Source of the DNA: CAIJNA01 sp964516815 | GTDB taxonomy: Bacteria > Campylobacterota > Campylobacteria > Campylobacterales > Arcobacteraceae | Assembly: GCA_964516815.1 (NCBI GenBank) | Contig: CAZEXK010000022.1 | Location: forward strand, 1-24,523 | Reading direction: 5' to 3' | DNA length: 24,523 nt | Part shown: positions 9,050 through 15,706 of the stretch, in pieces | Numbering within the stretch: position 1 is the first letter of the stretch | How the letters are laid out: the number at the start of each line of letters is the position of its first letter | Notes under the pieces: generated by a model | Databases searched by the model: none | Told to the model about the DNA's origin: nothing | Seen by the model: the letters and a program-made list of their open reading frames with translations, nothing else | Made by a program: the position numbers and the translations under genes

Positions 9050-9187
9050 ACTATTTATATAATATATCCAATGCACTAATGATGTCAATAGTATAATATG
9101 AAAATAATTGTGAGCTATTAGAATGTTTTATTATAAGAAGCTAAGTAGTATATTTAAAAGCGTAAATATATTATGTTATAATTGTAT
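9050..9187. promoter_or_regulatory. Intergenic promoter region before the 42-codon ORF and gmhB
   Basis: This AT-rich gap has no hairpin strong enough to call a terminator for metH. A TATAAT -10 lies at 9177-9182, preceded by T-rich sequence typical of sigma-70 promoters in this phylum. It sits six bases before the ATG of the short ORF at 9188, so transcription would begin at or next to that ATG. It is the likely promoter for the short ORF and gmhB. Confidence 0.45.
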
Positions 9188-9316
9188 ATGAATACAAAAA
9201 ATATCTTGAATAAACAATTAAAAAAAGAAATTATAAATATTTTACAAGAACATATGAAAAAAAATCTTTTATGTAATGAAGTAAAAAACAATAATATTCA
9301 AATAAATACTTTATAA
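9188..9316 (+). CDS. Putative 42-residue small protein, possibly leaderless
   Basis: This short ORF starts MNTKNILNKQLKKEIINILQ and ends NIQINTL. It is predicted largely helical, very rich in Lys and Asn, with no signal peptide or membrane segment. It lies between a TATAAT box (9177-9182) and gmhB, whose ATG is 12 bases beyond its stop. There is no Shine-Dalgarno, and a leaderless start at the ATG would explain that. It matches nothing I recognise. In such AT-rich DNA a 42-codon ORF can arise by chance, so conservation in relatives is the deciding test. Confidence 0.35.
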   Translation: MNTKNILNKQLKKEIINILQEHMKKNLLCNEVKNNNIQINTL

Positions 9317-9328
9317 CTCAAAATAACA

Positions 9329-9865
9329 ATGCAAAATACACAAATAAAAGCCATATTTTTAGATAGAGACGGTGTTATAAATGTTGAAAAGAATTATTTA
9401 TATAAAATAGAAGACTTTGAATTTATACATGGTGTTTTTGAGTGCTTGTCTTATTTGCAAAACTTAGGATATAAGCTATTTATTATTACTAATCAATCTG
9501 GTATAAATAGAGAGTATTATACTGTTGAAGATTTTAATATTTTAACTTCTTGGATGTTAGATGAGTTTAAAAAGCACGATATAATAATAAGTGATGTTCA
9601 GTTTTGTCCTCATACTCCTACTCAAAACTGTGATTGCAGAAAACCTAAAACTTTAATGATAGATAATATTTTAAAAAATAACGAAATTGATTTAAAAAAC
9701 TCATGGTTAATAGGAGATAAGAGTAGTGATATAGCTTGTGCTAAAAATGCTAATATTAAAAATACTATTCAAGTTAAAAGTGGACATAGCTTTACTAATA
9801 GTTATGCTAATACAGTTATAAACTCTTTAAACTTTAATGAAGTTTCAAAAATTATTTTAAGATAA
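9329..9865 (+). CDS. gmhB: D-glycero-beta-D-manno-heptose-1,7-bisphosphate 7-phosphatase
   Basis: This HAD-superfamily phosphatase of 178 residues removes the 7-phosphate from heptose bisphosphate on the route to ADP-heptose for the lipopolysaccharide inner core. HAD motif I is FLDRDGVIN with Asp12 and Asp14; motif II is IITNQSGI. A CPHTPTQNCDCRKP loop (Cys93, His95, Cys101, Cys103) is the zinc site that marks GmhB and histidinol-phosphate phosphatase relatives. Motif IV is WLIGDKSSDI with Asp130 and Asp134. The protein stands alone rather than fused to HisB, and no histidine genes are near, so GmhB is the better call. No other heptose genes are in the window. The Shine-Dalgarno is weak. Confidence 0.85.
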   Translation: MQNTQIKAIFLDRDGVINVEKNYLYKIEDFEFIHGVFECLSYLQNLGYKLFIITNQSGINREYYTVEDFNILTSWMLDEFKKHDIIISDVQFCPHTPTQNCDCRKPKTLMIDNILKNNEIDLKNSWLIGDKSSDIACAKNANIKNTIQVKSGHSFTNSYANTVINSLNFNEVSKIILR

Positions 9866-9873
9866 TCTTTAAA

Positions 9874-9945
9874 ATGACATTGGCAATAGAATTTTTAAAA
9901 ACTAATGATATTATTTTTGATATATTAGAATACAAACACGATTGA
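9874..9945 (+). pseudogene. N-terminal stub of YbaK-like Cys-tRNA(Pro) deacylase
   Basis: Right after gmhB, 23 codons read MTLAIEFLKTNDIIFDILEY then KHD and stop at TGA (9943-9945). From memory of the family, YbaK/EbsC proteins open with MTPA, then a leucine-rich helix, then a beta strand ending in EYEHD, so the match covers the expected first 23 residues in order. Intact YbaK is about 155 residues; nothing downstream continues it, because the flavoprotein gene begins 15 bases later. The simplest reading is a deletion that removed the rest of ybaK. Chance similarity is possible given the short length. Confidence 0.5.
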
Positions 9946-9960
9946 TGTGAGTAGTGATGT

Positions 9961-11193
9961 ATGTATGACTTAATAGTAATTGGAAGTGGAGCTGCTGGAA
10001 TTATGGCAGCTATACAAGCTAAAACCTTAGGCAATAGTGTTCTACTTTTAGAGCAACAAGCAAAAATTGCACCAAAACTAAAAGCTAGTGGAGGAGGAAG
10101 ATGCAATCTTACAAATACTTTATCAAATGAAGAATTTATGACAAGATTTGGTAAAAATGGTAGATTTATGAGTACGGCTTTAGAAGATTTTGATTATAAA
10201 AAACTAAGGGAATTTTTTTCACTCATTGGAGTTGATACTCATGCTCCTGATGGATATAGAGTATTTCCTACTACTCATTCTTCTCAAACAATAATTGATG
10301 CACTAAAAGCATATATGAACAAAATATCAATACAAATAGCATGTAATGAAAAAGTTAGTAAAATATTGCAAGTTAATGATGAGGTTTGTGGTGTAAAAAC
10401 TATAAATAATGAATATGCGTGCAAACATATTGTTATTGCAAGTGGTGGATTGGGTTATGAAAATTTAGGAGCTAGTGGTGATGGACATGAATTTGCAAAA
10501 CAATCAGGACATAAGGTTACACCCTTGTATCCAGCAATGATGCCACTGTTTACCAAGGATACTTGGGTAGCTTTTTGTACTGCACATACTGTTGCGAAAG
10601 TCAATATGTATGTAAACATAAAAAAATACAAAAAACTAAATGCCTGTGGAGATTTGATATTTACGAAAAAAGGAATTAGGGGTCCTGTTGTTTTGGATTT
10701 TGCTAGAGAAATTACCCCTTTGTTTGATAAATATGATGAAATACCACTTATTATGAACTTATTAAAAGGTAAAAATGAAAATGATATTATTAATTTCTTA
10801 AAAGAGCAAGCTTTACAATATCCACATAAAACTGTATTATACCATCTTGAAAACCTGTTACCTGTAGATATTATTTTACAATTAGCAAAGCTAGTTGATA
10901 TTGATTGTGATGTTACATATAAGCATTTAAAAGGAGACAAAAAAGCTTCTTTTATTAAATTGTTATGTAATACTCCTTTAACAATAAGTGGACATGATGG
11001 CTTTAGACTAGCTATGGTTACAAGAGGTGGAGTTAGCTTAAAAAATATAAATCCAAATTCAATGCAAAGTAAATTAGTCAAAGGGCTATATTTTTGTGGT
11101 GAAATTATGGATCTTGATGGTCCTTGTGGAGGATATAATTTACAATGGTCATTTGCAAGTGGGTATCTTGCAGGAAAACTAAAAAAAGGATAA
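9961..11193 (+). CDS. BaiN/HI0933-family NAD(P)/FAD-dependent oxidoreductase
   Basis: This cytosolic flavoprotein has 410 residues, the normal size for the family. The N-terminal Rossmann motif is IVIGSGAAGIMAA (GSGAAG at 8-13) with Glu31 ending the second strand. The family hallmark SGGGRCNLTN lies at 43-52. Further on are VIASGGLGYENLG and, at the C-terminus, YFCGEIMDLDGPCGGYNLQW and ASGYLAGK, the second FAD-contact region. The physiological substrate is generally undetermined; BaiN itself acts on bile-acid intermediates in gut Clostridia, which should not be assumed here. The upstream frame has stops at once, fixing the ATG at 9961, but its Shine-Dalgarno is weak. A DedA gene follows after 2 bases. 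Confidence 0.85.
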   Translation: MYDLIVIGSGAAGIMAAIQAKTLGNSVLLLEQQAKIAPKLKASGGGRCNLTNTLSNEEFMTRFGKNGRFMSTALEDFDYKKLREFFSLIGVDTHAPDGYRVFPTTHSSQTIIDALKAYMNKISIQIACNEKVSKILQVNDEVCGVKTINNEYACKHIVIASGGLGYENLGASGDGHEFAKQSGHKVTPLYPAMMPLFTKDTWVAFCTAHTVAKVNMYVNIKKYKKLNACGDLIFTKKGIRGPVVLDFAREITPLFDKYDEIPLIMNLLKGKNENDIINFLKEQALQYPHKTVLYHLENLLPVDIILQLAKLVDIDCDVTYKHLKGDKKASFIKLLCNTPLTISGHDGFRLAMVTRGGVSLKNINPNSMQSKLVKGLYFCGEIMDLDGPCGGYNLQWSFASGYLAGKLKKG

Positions 11194-11195
11194 AT

Positions 11196-11804
11196 ATGTT
11201 ACATGACATAATCAACTATATAGTTCAAATAGTAGGAGATTTAGGCTATTTTGGTATATTATTCATGATGTTTTTAGAAAGCTCTTTTTTTCCTTTTCCA
11301 AGTGAAGTTGTAATGATACCTGCTGGATATTTAGCAAGTAAAGGTGAATTGAATTTATATATAGTTTTATTTTTGGGCTTAATTGGAAGTATTTTAGGTG
11401 CTTTGCTAAATTATTTTATAGCTATTAAATTTGGAAGAATCATTATAATTAAATATGGGAAATATTTTTTCTTAAACGAAGAATCTCTTAATAAGATTGA
11501 AGTTTTTTTTATAAAACATGGAGAGATATCTACATTTACAGGTAGATTAATACCTGGACTTAGACAGTATATATCATTTCCTGCTGGATTAGCCAAAATG
11601 AATTTAATTAAATTTGTATTTTTCACTTCTCTTGGCGCATTTATATGGATAATGGTACTTACTATGCTTGGATACTTTTTAGGTGATAATGAATCCCTAA
11701 TCAAAGAATACTTACCAAATATTTTGTATACAACACTTGCTAGTGTCGCTATATTAATATGTGTGTATGTTTTTTTTAAAATTAAAAAAATCAAAAAATT
11801 ATAA
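11196..11804 (+). CDS. DedA family membrane protein
   Basis: This inner-membrane protein of 202 residues belongs to the DedA/VTT family, members of which support membrane homeostasis and undecaprenyl-phosphate or lipid translocation. The N-terminal helix contains MFLESSFFPFPSEVVMIPAG, the conserved acidic re-entrant motif. The second motif, FTGRLIPGLRQYISFPAGLA, carries the conserved Arg and Pro-Gly. Four to five hydrophobic segments follow the family plan, and the tail is Lys-rich. I place the start at ATG 11196, not at the upstream in-frame ATG 11145 inside the flavoprotein gene, because AAAGGA (11186-11190) lies five bases before 11196 and the extension is polar and unlike the family. It is co-transcribed with the flavoprotein gene. 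Confidence 0.87.
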   Translation: MLHDIINYIVQIVGDLGYFGILFMMFLESSFFPFPSEVVMIPAGYLASKGELNLYIVLFLGLIGSILGALLNYFIAIKFGRIIIIKYGKYFFLNEESLNKIEVFFIKHGEISTFTGRLIPGLRQYISFPAGLAKMNLIKFVFFTSLGAFIWIMVLTMLGYFLGDNESLIKEYLPNILYTTLASVAILICVYVFFKIKKIKKL

Positions 11805-11812
11805 GATATTTT

Positions 11813-11839
11813 TTAGCACTCAATATAATATAGTGCTAA
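11813..11839. promoter_or_regulatory. CIRCE-like HrcA operator upstream of htpG
   Basis: TTAGCACTC (11813-11821), nine spacer bases (11822-11830) and TAGTGCTAA (11831-11839) match the CIRCE consensus, TTAGCACTC-N9-GAGTGCTAA, with one mismatch (first base of the right half). The spacing is exact. The spacer contains TATAAT (11824-11829), so a bound HrcA would cover a -10 element. It lies between dedA and the heat-shock gene htpG. HrcA binding is inferred from consensus match and position; no hrcA is in this window. It could instead act as a weak dedA terminator hairpin. Confidence 0.75.
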
Positions 11840-11868
11840 ATTTTAAGGAAACTATTAATCTTTTATGT

Positions 11869-11874
11869 TACAAT
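11869..11874 (+). promoter_or_regulatory. Second candidate -10 for htpG
   Basis: TACAAT at 11869-11874, within ATGTTACAATG, lies 41 bases before the htpG ATG and would give a leader of about 35 bases containing the AAAGGA ribosome site. It stands 29 bases downstream of the CIRCE-like site. Which of this and the TATAAT within the operator is used cannot be told from sequence. Confidence 0.45.
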
Positions 11875-11915
11875 GATTTCGAATTTTTAATAAACAATTT
11901 TAAAGGAAAATAAAT

Positions 11916-13826
11916 ATGGCAAAACATGAATTTCAAACAGAAGTAGGACAATTACTTCAATTAATGACACATTCTTTATACTCAAATAAAGAAATTTTTA
12001 TAAGAGAATTGGTATCAAATAGTAGTGATGCTATTGATAAATTAGAATACTTAAAATTAACAGATGAAAAGTTAAAAGAACTTGATAGTGTACCTGCTAT
12101 TAACATCAAAATCGATGAAGAAGATAAATCTATTACTATAGTAGACAATGGTATTGGTATGAATGAAGAAGATTTAATTGCTTCTATTGGTACTATAGCA
12201 AAATCTGGAACTAAGTCATTTATCGATGCAATGAGTGGAGATGCTAAAAAAGACAGTAATCTTATTGGTCAATTTGGTGTTGGTTTTTATAGTGTGTTTA
12301 TGGTAGCTAGTAAAGTTGATGTTATTACAAAAAAAGCTGGTGAAGATGTTGCTTACAAATGGTCAAGTGATGGTAGTGGAAGTTTTGATTTATCTACTTG
12401 TACAAAAGAAGAGCATGGAACAGTAATATATATGAAATTAAAAGATGATGAAATTAGTAATTATACTTCTAAGAATACAGTTACAAATATAGTTAAAAAA
12501 TACTCAAATCATATTGCTTATCCAATATTCTTAAATTACACAGAAGAAGTAACAGAAGAATTAAGTGAAGAAGAGATGAAAAAAGATGAAAAAGATAGAA
12601 AAACTCCTGCTGTAACAACTGAAAAAAAGCATGAGCAAATAAATGAAGCAAAAGCTTTATGGACTCTTTCAAAATCTAAAATCAAACAAGAAGAATATGA
12701 TGATTTTTATAAAACAATAAGCCATGATAGCACAGAACCAATGGCACATATTCACACAAGAGCAGAGGGAAATAACAATTATACAACATTGTTCTATATT
12801 CCAAAAGTCGCGCCTATGGATATGTATAGAGTTGATTATAAGCCAGGTGTTAAGCTTTATGTTAAAAAAGTATTTATTACTGATGATGAAAAAGAACTTT
12901 TACCTATATATTTAAGATTTGTAAGAGGAGTAATTGATAGTGATGATTTACCTTTAAATGTAAGTAGAGAAATACTTCAAGAAAATAAAGTAATGGCAAA
13001 TATTAAGCAAGCAAGTATTAAAAAAGTTTTAACAGAAATTAAAAAACTTTCAAAAGACGCAGATAAATACCAAGAGTTTGTTGATCAATACAATAGATTA
13101 TTAAAAGAAGGTGTTTATCAAGATTATGTAAATAAAGATAAATTAGTAGAACTTGTAAGATATAAGTCTACAAATGATGATAAAGTTATGACTTCTTTTG
13201 AAGACTATGTAAGTAGAGCTAACAGCGAACAAAAAACTATATACTATATCATTGGAGATAATGAAAATGTATTGAGAAACTCACCGTTGATTGAGAGCTA
13301 CAAGAAAAACAATATTGAAGTTCTTATTTGTGATGATAGAGATGTAGATGAAGCTGTTACACCAATGATAGGTGAATATAAAGAATGGGAATTTAAAGAT
13401 ATTACTTCATGTGAAGCACCTAAATCTGAAAAATCAGAAGATGAGCAAAAAGAAGTTGCAGAAAACTTCAAAGAAATTGTGTCAAAAATCAAAGATGTAT
13501 TAGGTGAAGAAGTAAAAGAAGTAGCAACAACACACAGACTTATTGATAGTCCTAGTTGTGTAGTAAAAGATCCAAATGATCCTATGGCTCAAATGGCAGC
13601 TATGATGAAAAGTATGGGTCAAGAGATGCCTGAATCTGCTCCTATTTTACAAATAAATCCAGAACATGAAATAGTAAAAAGTTTAAATTCTTGTGAAGAT
13701 AGCGCTATGATAGATGATATTGCTTGGTTGTTATTTGACCAAGCTAAAATGAGCGAAGGTATGGAAATAAAAGACCAAGTATTGTATACTCAAAGATTAA
13801 ATAGAATAATTTCAAAATCATTCTAA
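11916..13826 (+). CDS. htpG: Molecular chaperone HtpG (Hsp90)
   Basis: This cytosolic ATP-dependent chaperone has 636 residues, matching bacterial Hsp90. The GHKL ATPase domain (1-220) shows ELVSNSSDAIDKL with catalytic Glu31, Asn35 and Asp39, then DNGIGMN, IGTIAKSGT and GQFGVGFYSVFM. An acidic/basic charged stretch (EELSEEEMKKDEKDRK) separates it from the middle domain, which includes RFVRGVIDSDDLPLNVSRE. The C-terminal dimerisation domain contains the Met-rich QMAAMMKSMGQEMP. A strong AAAGGA precedes the start. It appears monocistronic: a CIRCE-like site and promoter stand upstream and a strong hairpin terminator follows the stop by 10 bases. Confidence 0.97.
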   Translation: MAKHEFQTEVGQLLQLMTHSLYSNKEIFIRELVSNSSDAIDKLEYLKLTDEKLKELDSVPAINIKIDEEDKSITIVDNGIGMNEEDLIASIGTIAKSGTKSFIDAMSGDAKKDSNLIGQFGVGFYSVFMVASKVDVITKKAGEDVAYKWSSDGSGSFDLSTCTKEEHGTVIYMKLKDDEISNYTSKNTVTNIVKKYSNHIAYPIFLNYTEEVTEELSEEEMKKDEKDRKTPAVTTEKKHEQINEAKALWTLSKSKIKQEEYDDFYKTISHDSTEPMAHIHTRAEGNNNYTTLFYIPKVAPMDMYRVDYKPGVKLYVKKVFITDDEKELLPIYLRFVRGVIDSDDLPLNVSREILQENKVMANIKQASIKKVLTEIKKLSKDADKYQEFVDQYNRLLKEGVYQDYVNKDKLVELVRYKSTNDDKVMTSFEDYVSRANSEQKTIYYIIGDNENVLRNSPLIESYKKNNIEVLICDDRDVDEAVTPMIGEYKEWEFKDITSCEAPKSEKSEDEQKEVAENFKEIVSKIKDVLGEEVKEVATTHRLIDSPSCVVKDPNDPMAQMAAMMKSMGQEMPESAPILQINPEHEIVKSLNSCEDSAMIDDIAWLLFDQAKMSEGMEIKDQVLYTQRLNRIISKSF

Positions 13827-13836
13827 ACAAACATTA

Positions 13837-13865
13837 TTAAAGAAGTGGGCTTTTCACTTCTTTAA
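13837..13865 (+). terminator. Rho-independent terminator of htpG
   Basis: TTAAAGAAGTG (13837-13847) pairs perfectly with CACTTCTTTAA (13855-13865) around a 7-base loop, ten bases after the htpG stop. The ascending arm ends GTG and the descending arm carries TTCTTT, giving a plausible hairpin, though no long U tract follows. Confidence 0.7.
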
Positions 13866-13936
13866 ACTTTCAATATACACCTCAAACCAACAAAATGCTT
13901 GACGAGTTAATGGAACTATTAAAATGCTATATGTAG

Positions 13937-14197
13937 CGAAGCGGAATCCCTAAGCGTAGTCTGGAAATCAAAGCCCAAGATTATGAAAATATTGATGATG
14001 TTAAAAAAGATTTAAATAAATTCTTGATATATTATAGTTTCAATAGAAGACATGGGTCTTTAAGAAAAGAGTTAAAAGTAAGAACTCCATTTGATGCAGT
14101 TCGAAGTTGGTTTCAAACGAAGCCTGAAATATTTAAGATTTTACCAGATGTGTTTCAAGATATTGCTTTTGAAATGATACAACGTGGTGAAACCTGA
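13937..14197 (+). pseudogene. IS481-like transposase C-terminal remnant
   Basis: From about 13961 to TGA at 14195-14197 the frame encodes the tail of a DDE integrase-type transposase. It has IDDVKKDLNKFLIYYSFNRR, then HGSLRKELKVRTPFDAVRSW, then KPEIFKILPDVF, and ends RGET. YxFNRRHGSL followed by TPF is the usual end of the IS481/IS3-type catalytic core. The catalytic aspartates are absent, and an in-frame TAG lies at 13934-13936. The segment 13931-13965 is notably GC-rich against its surroundings and probably marks the deletion junction or other IS-related sequence. The remnant ends 15 bases before the ferritin ATG; the TGACA at its end may be the IS terminus. Confidence 0.7.
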
Positions 14198-14212
14198 CAA
14201 CAAGGAAATAAA

Positions 14213-14710
14213 ATGTTAAGTGAAAACTTATTAAAAAAATTAAACACACAGGTTACTTTAGAGTTTTTCTCATCGAATTTGTACTTACAGATGAGTGCTT
14301 GGTGTGACAATAAAGGTTTAAATGGTGCAGCTAAGTTTTTAAGAGACCATGCAGCAGAAGAGATGTCACATATGCAAAAAATATTTGACTATATACAAGA
14401 TACGGGAGCTTTAACAGTTATAGATGCAATTGAGAAGCCAAAGATTGAGTATACAGACTTAAAAGATATCTTTGTTCAGACTTATCAGCATGAAAAAATG
14501 ATAACTTCTCAAATCAATGAGATAGTAGATCTAGCGTTAAGCGAGAAAGACTACAGTACATTTAACTTTTTACAATGGTATGTTTCAGAACAACATGAAG
14601 AAGAAAAACTGTTTAAATCGATTTTAGACAAGATTGATATAATCGGTTTAGATGGAAGAGGTCTATTTGTGATAGATAGAGAGATTGGAAACTTATCGGT
14701 ACATGCTTAA
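14213..14710 (+). CDS. ftn: Non-haem ferritin
   Basis: This iron-storage protein has 165 residues, the usual bacterial FtnA length, and would form a 24-subunit shell that oxidises and stores iron. The four-helix bundle carries ferroxidase ligands Glu17 (VTLEFFSSNLYL), Glu50 and His53 (EEMSH), Glu94 (YQHEK), and the QWYVSEQHEEE region that supplies Gln and Glu. AAGGA at 14202-14206 lies six bases before the ATG. Upstream DNA is a transposase remnant, so the native promoter seems to have been replaced or shifted. Gln codons here use CAG about as often as CAA, unlike the CAA-dominated neighbours, which hints at a different origin. It stands between scar regions on both sides. Confidence 0.93.
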   Translation: MLSENLLKKLNTQVTLEFFSSNLYLQMSAWCDNKGLNGAAKFLRDHAAEEMSHMQKIFDYIQDTGALTVIDAIEKPKIEYTDLKDIFVQTYQHEKMITSQINEIVDLALSEKDYSTFNFLQWYVSEQHEEEKLFKSILDKIDIIGLDGRGLFVIDREIGNLSVHA

Positions 14711-14718
14711 GAGCATGT
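14701..14718 (+). terminator. Hairpin over the ferritin stop codon
   Basis: ACATGCT (14701-14707) pairs with AGCATGT (14712-14718) around TAAG, enclosing the ferritin stop codon (TAA, 14708-14710). The sequence after it is T-rich but broken. It may end the ftn transcript; evidence is only the stem. Confidence 0.35.
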
Positions 14719-14766
14719 TCGTAAGTTTAGTAATTTAGAAAAAACTTATTTATGAATAAAGTTCAT

Positions 14767-15060
14767 CTAAGTTTTACTACCTTCTAAATAAAGTTCGTAT
14801 TGATGTGGTTTAACAGAAATGTTTTGGTCATATTGTAAGTTTTTAATAACTATTTCTTTAAGTTTATTATCCCAATCTTGACACATAAATCTAAAATACT
14901 CAATGTTATCATAGTCATCAAGCCGTTTAAGTGATGCATTAACAATATTGTAATATATACTTGTTGTTTATTGGATATATTTTATTATCTTCTAAAGACA
15001 GTAAAGTAACTATCTCTAAGCTTCCTCTACTTTCATTTATATGTTTATGTATTAAAATCT
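14767..15060 (-). pseudogene. Decayed minus-strand gene in two frames, unidentified
   Basis: Two minus-strand frames carry protein-like sequence end to end. The upstream part (about 15060-14942) reads HKHINESRGSLEIVTLLSLE, then NKIYPINNKYILQY, and hits a stop. The downstream part (about 14966-14767) reads NIVNASLKRLDDYDNIEYFR, then FMCQDWDNKLKEIVIKNLQY, then VKPHQYELYLEGSKT, and stops at 14767-14769. A frameshift near 14950 would join them into about 100 residues. No start codon or ribosome site is present, and the 5' part is missing. I do not recognise the family. The plus-strand ORF at 14961-15155 across this region looks like low-complexity readthrough. Confidence 0.45.
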
Positions 15061-15087
15061 TTGTATATTTATACACTATATTTTACT

Positions 15088-15189
15088 TTTTATGCTCAAC
15101 TTTATGGAGCAGAAATTTTAAATCAAAAAGAACAAGAACGTATTGTAAGTCATAGTATTGATATGATTATTAAGCTTTATGGCAAATAA
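15088..15189 (+). pseudogene. Possible TetR-family regulator C-terminal remnant
   Basis: The plus frame ending at TAA 15187-15189 reads FYAQLYGAEILNQKEQERIV followed by SHSIDMIIKLYGK. The amphipathic helix ending in DMIIKLYG, after a helix with a polar turn, resembles the last two helices of TetR regulators. The frame is open further upstream, but the sequence there becomes low-complexity YIYTLYFTF without a start codon. No DNA-binding domain is present. The TetR call is a resemblance judged by eye; that it is the tail of some truncated gene is more secure. Confidence 0.35.
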
Positions 15190-15226
15190 AGCTACAATAA
15201 ATATTAAAATTTTGCTTGAAGTTTGT

Positions 15227-15232
15227 TATGCT
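15227..15232 (+). promoter_or_regulatory. Candidate -10 for the 140-residue gene and dut
   Basis: TATGCT at 15227-15232 follows TTGCTTGAAGTTTGT, a T-phased upstream region of the sort used by sigma-70 in this phylum. It would give a leader of about 35 bases that includes AAAGGA before ATG 15274. Confidence 0.4.
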
Positions 15233-15273
15233 ATTCTTTCAAAAATTAATACTTAAATTTATAAAGGAAATAT

Positions 15274-15696
15274 ATGCAAGTTTATAACATAGACATTGAA
15301 TTAGCAGGTGAGGGTTTTGAGATAGATACATTGTATTTTAATGAGGATACAAAAGGACTTAAAGAAAAAACATGGACTGAAAAAAATATATTTTTATTAT
15401 TTGAAAGAATGAAAAATAATTATCATGAAGTTTTAAAATTTTTAAGATATCACACAAAAGAAAATACAGATGAAAATAAAAATGTTGGTACTATAAATAG
15501 AAAAAATAGAGATTTCACTGTGTTAATAGGTGAAATAGAAAATAGAATTAAAGATTGTGATTTTTATCAAGAAAATTTGACTACGAATTTTACACAAGAA
15601 GGCTTTGGTGCATTTGTAACAAATGAATTTTATAGATTAGAACAAGAAAATCATATGATACAAGAAATAAATAAAACTTTAATAAGCAAAGAATAA
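15274..15696 (+). CDS. Hypothetical protein upstream of dut
   Basis: I do not recognise this 140-residue protein. It has no signal peptide, membrane segment, Cys cluster or nucleotide-binding loop. It begins MQVYNIDIELAGEGFEIDTL, suggesting a short beta region, then becomes a charged, mostly helical chain (TEKNIFLLFERMKNNYHEVL, later FTVLIGEIENRIKDCDFYQE) and ends in a Glu/Asn-rich helix. The ATG has a good AAAGGA. It lies 10 bases before the dUTPase gene, so the two are probably co-transcribed, but the pairing alone does not assign a function. It is intact, and its codon use matches the neighbours, so it is likely a real, expressed gene. Confidence 0.75.
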   Translation: MQVYNIDIELAGEGFEIDTLYFNEDTKGLKEKTWTEKNIFLLFERMKNNYHEVLKFLRYHTKENTDENKNVGTINRKNRDFTVLIGEIENRIKDCDFYQENLTTNFTQEGFGAFVTNEFYRLEQENHMIQEINKTLISKE

Positions 15697-15706
15697 GGAG
15701 ATTGTT

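Noticed and set aside
10455..11081. A 208-codon open frame on the minus strand
   Set aside because: It lies wholly antisense to the well-supported BaiN-type flavoprotein, has no ribosome site, and its translation has no family features.
11145..11195. Upstream ATG giving a 219-residue DedA protein
   Set aside because: The extension is polar, overlaps the flavoprotein gene and is unlike DedA N-termini; ATG 11196 has AAAGGA at the right distance.
14961..15155. A 64-codon plus-strand open frame in the scar region
   Set aside because: Its first half is hydrophobic low-complexity sequence that is the antisense of better-looking minus-strand coding remnants, and there is no ribosome site.
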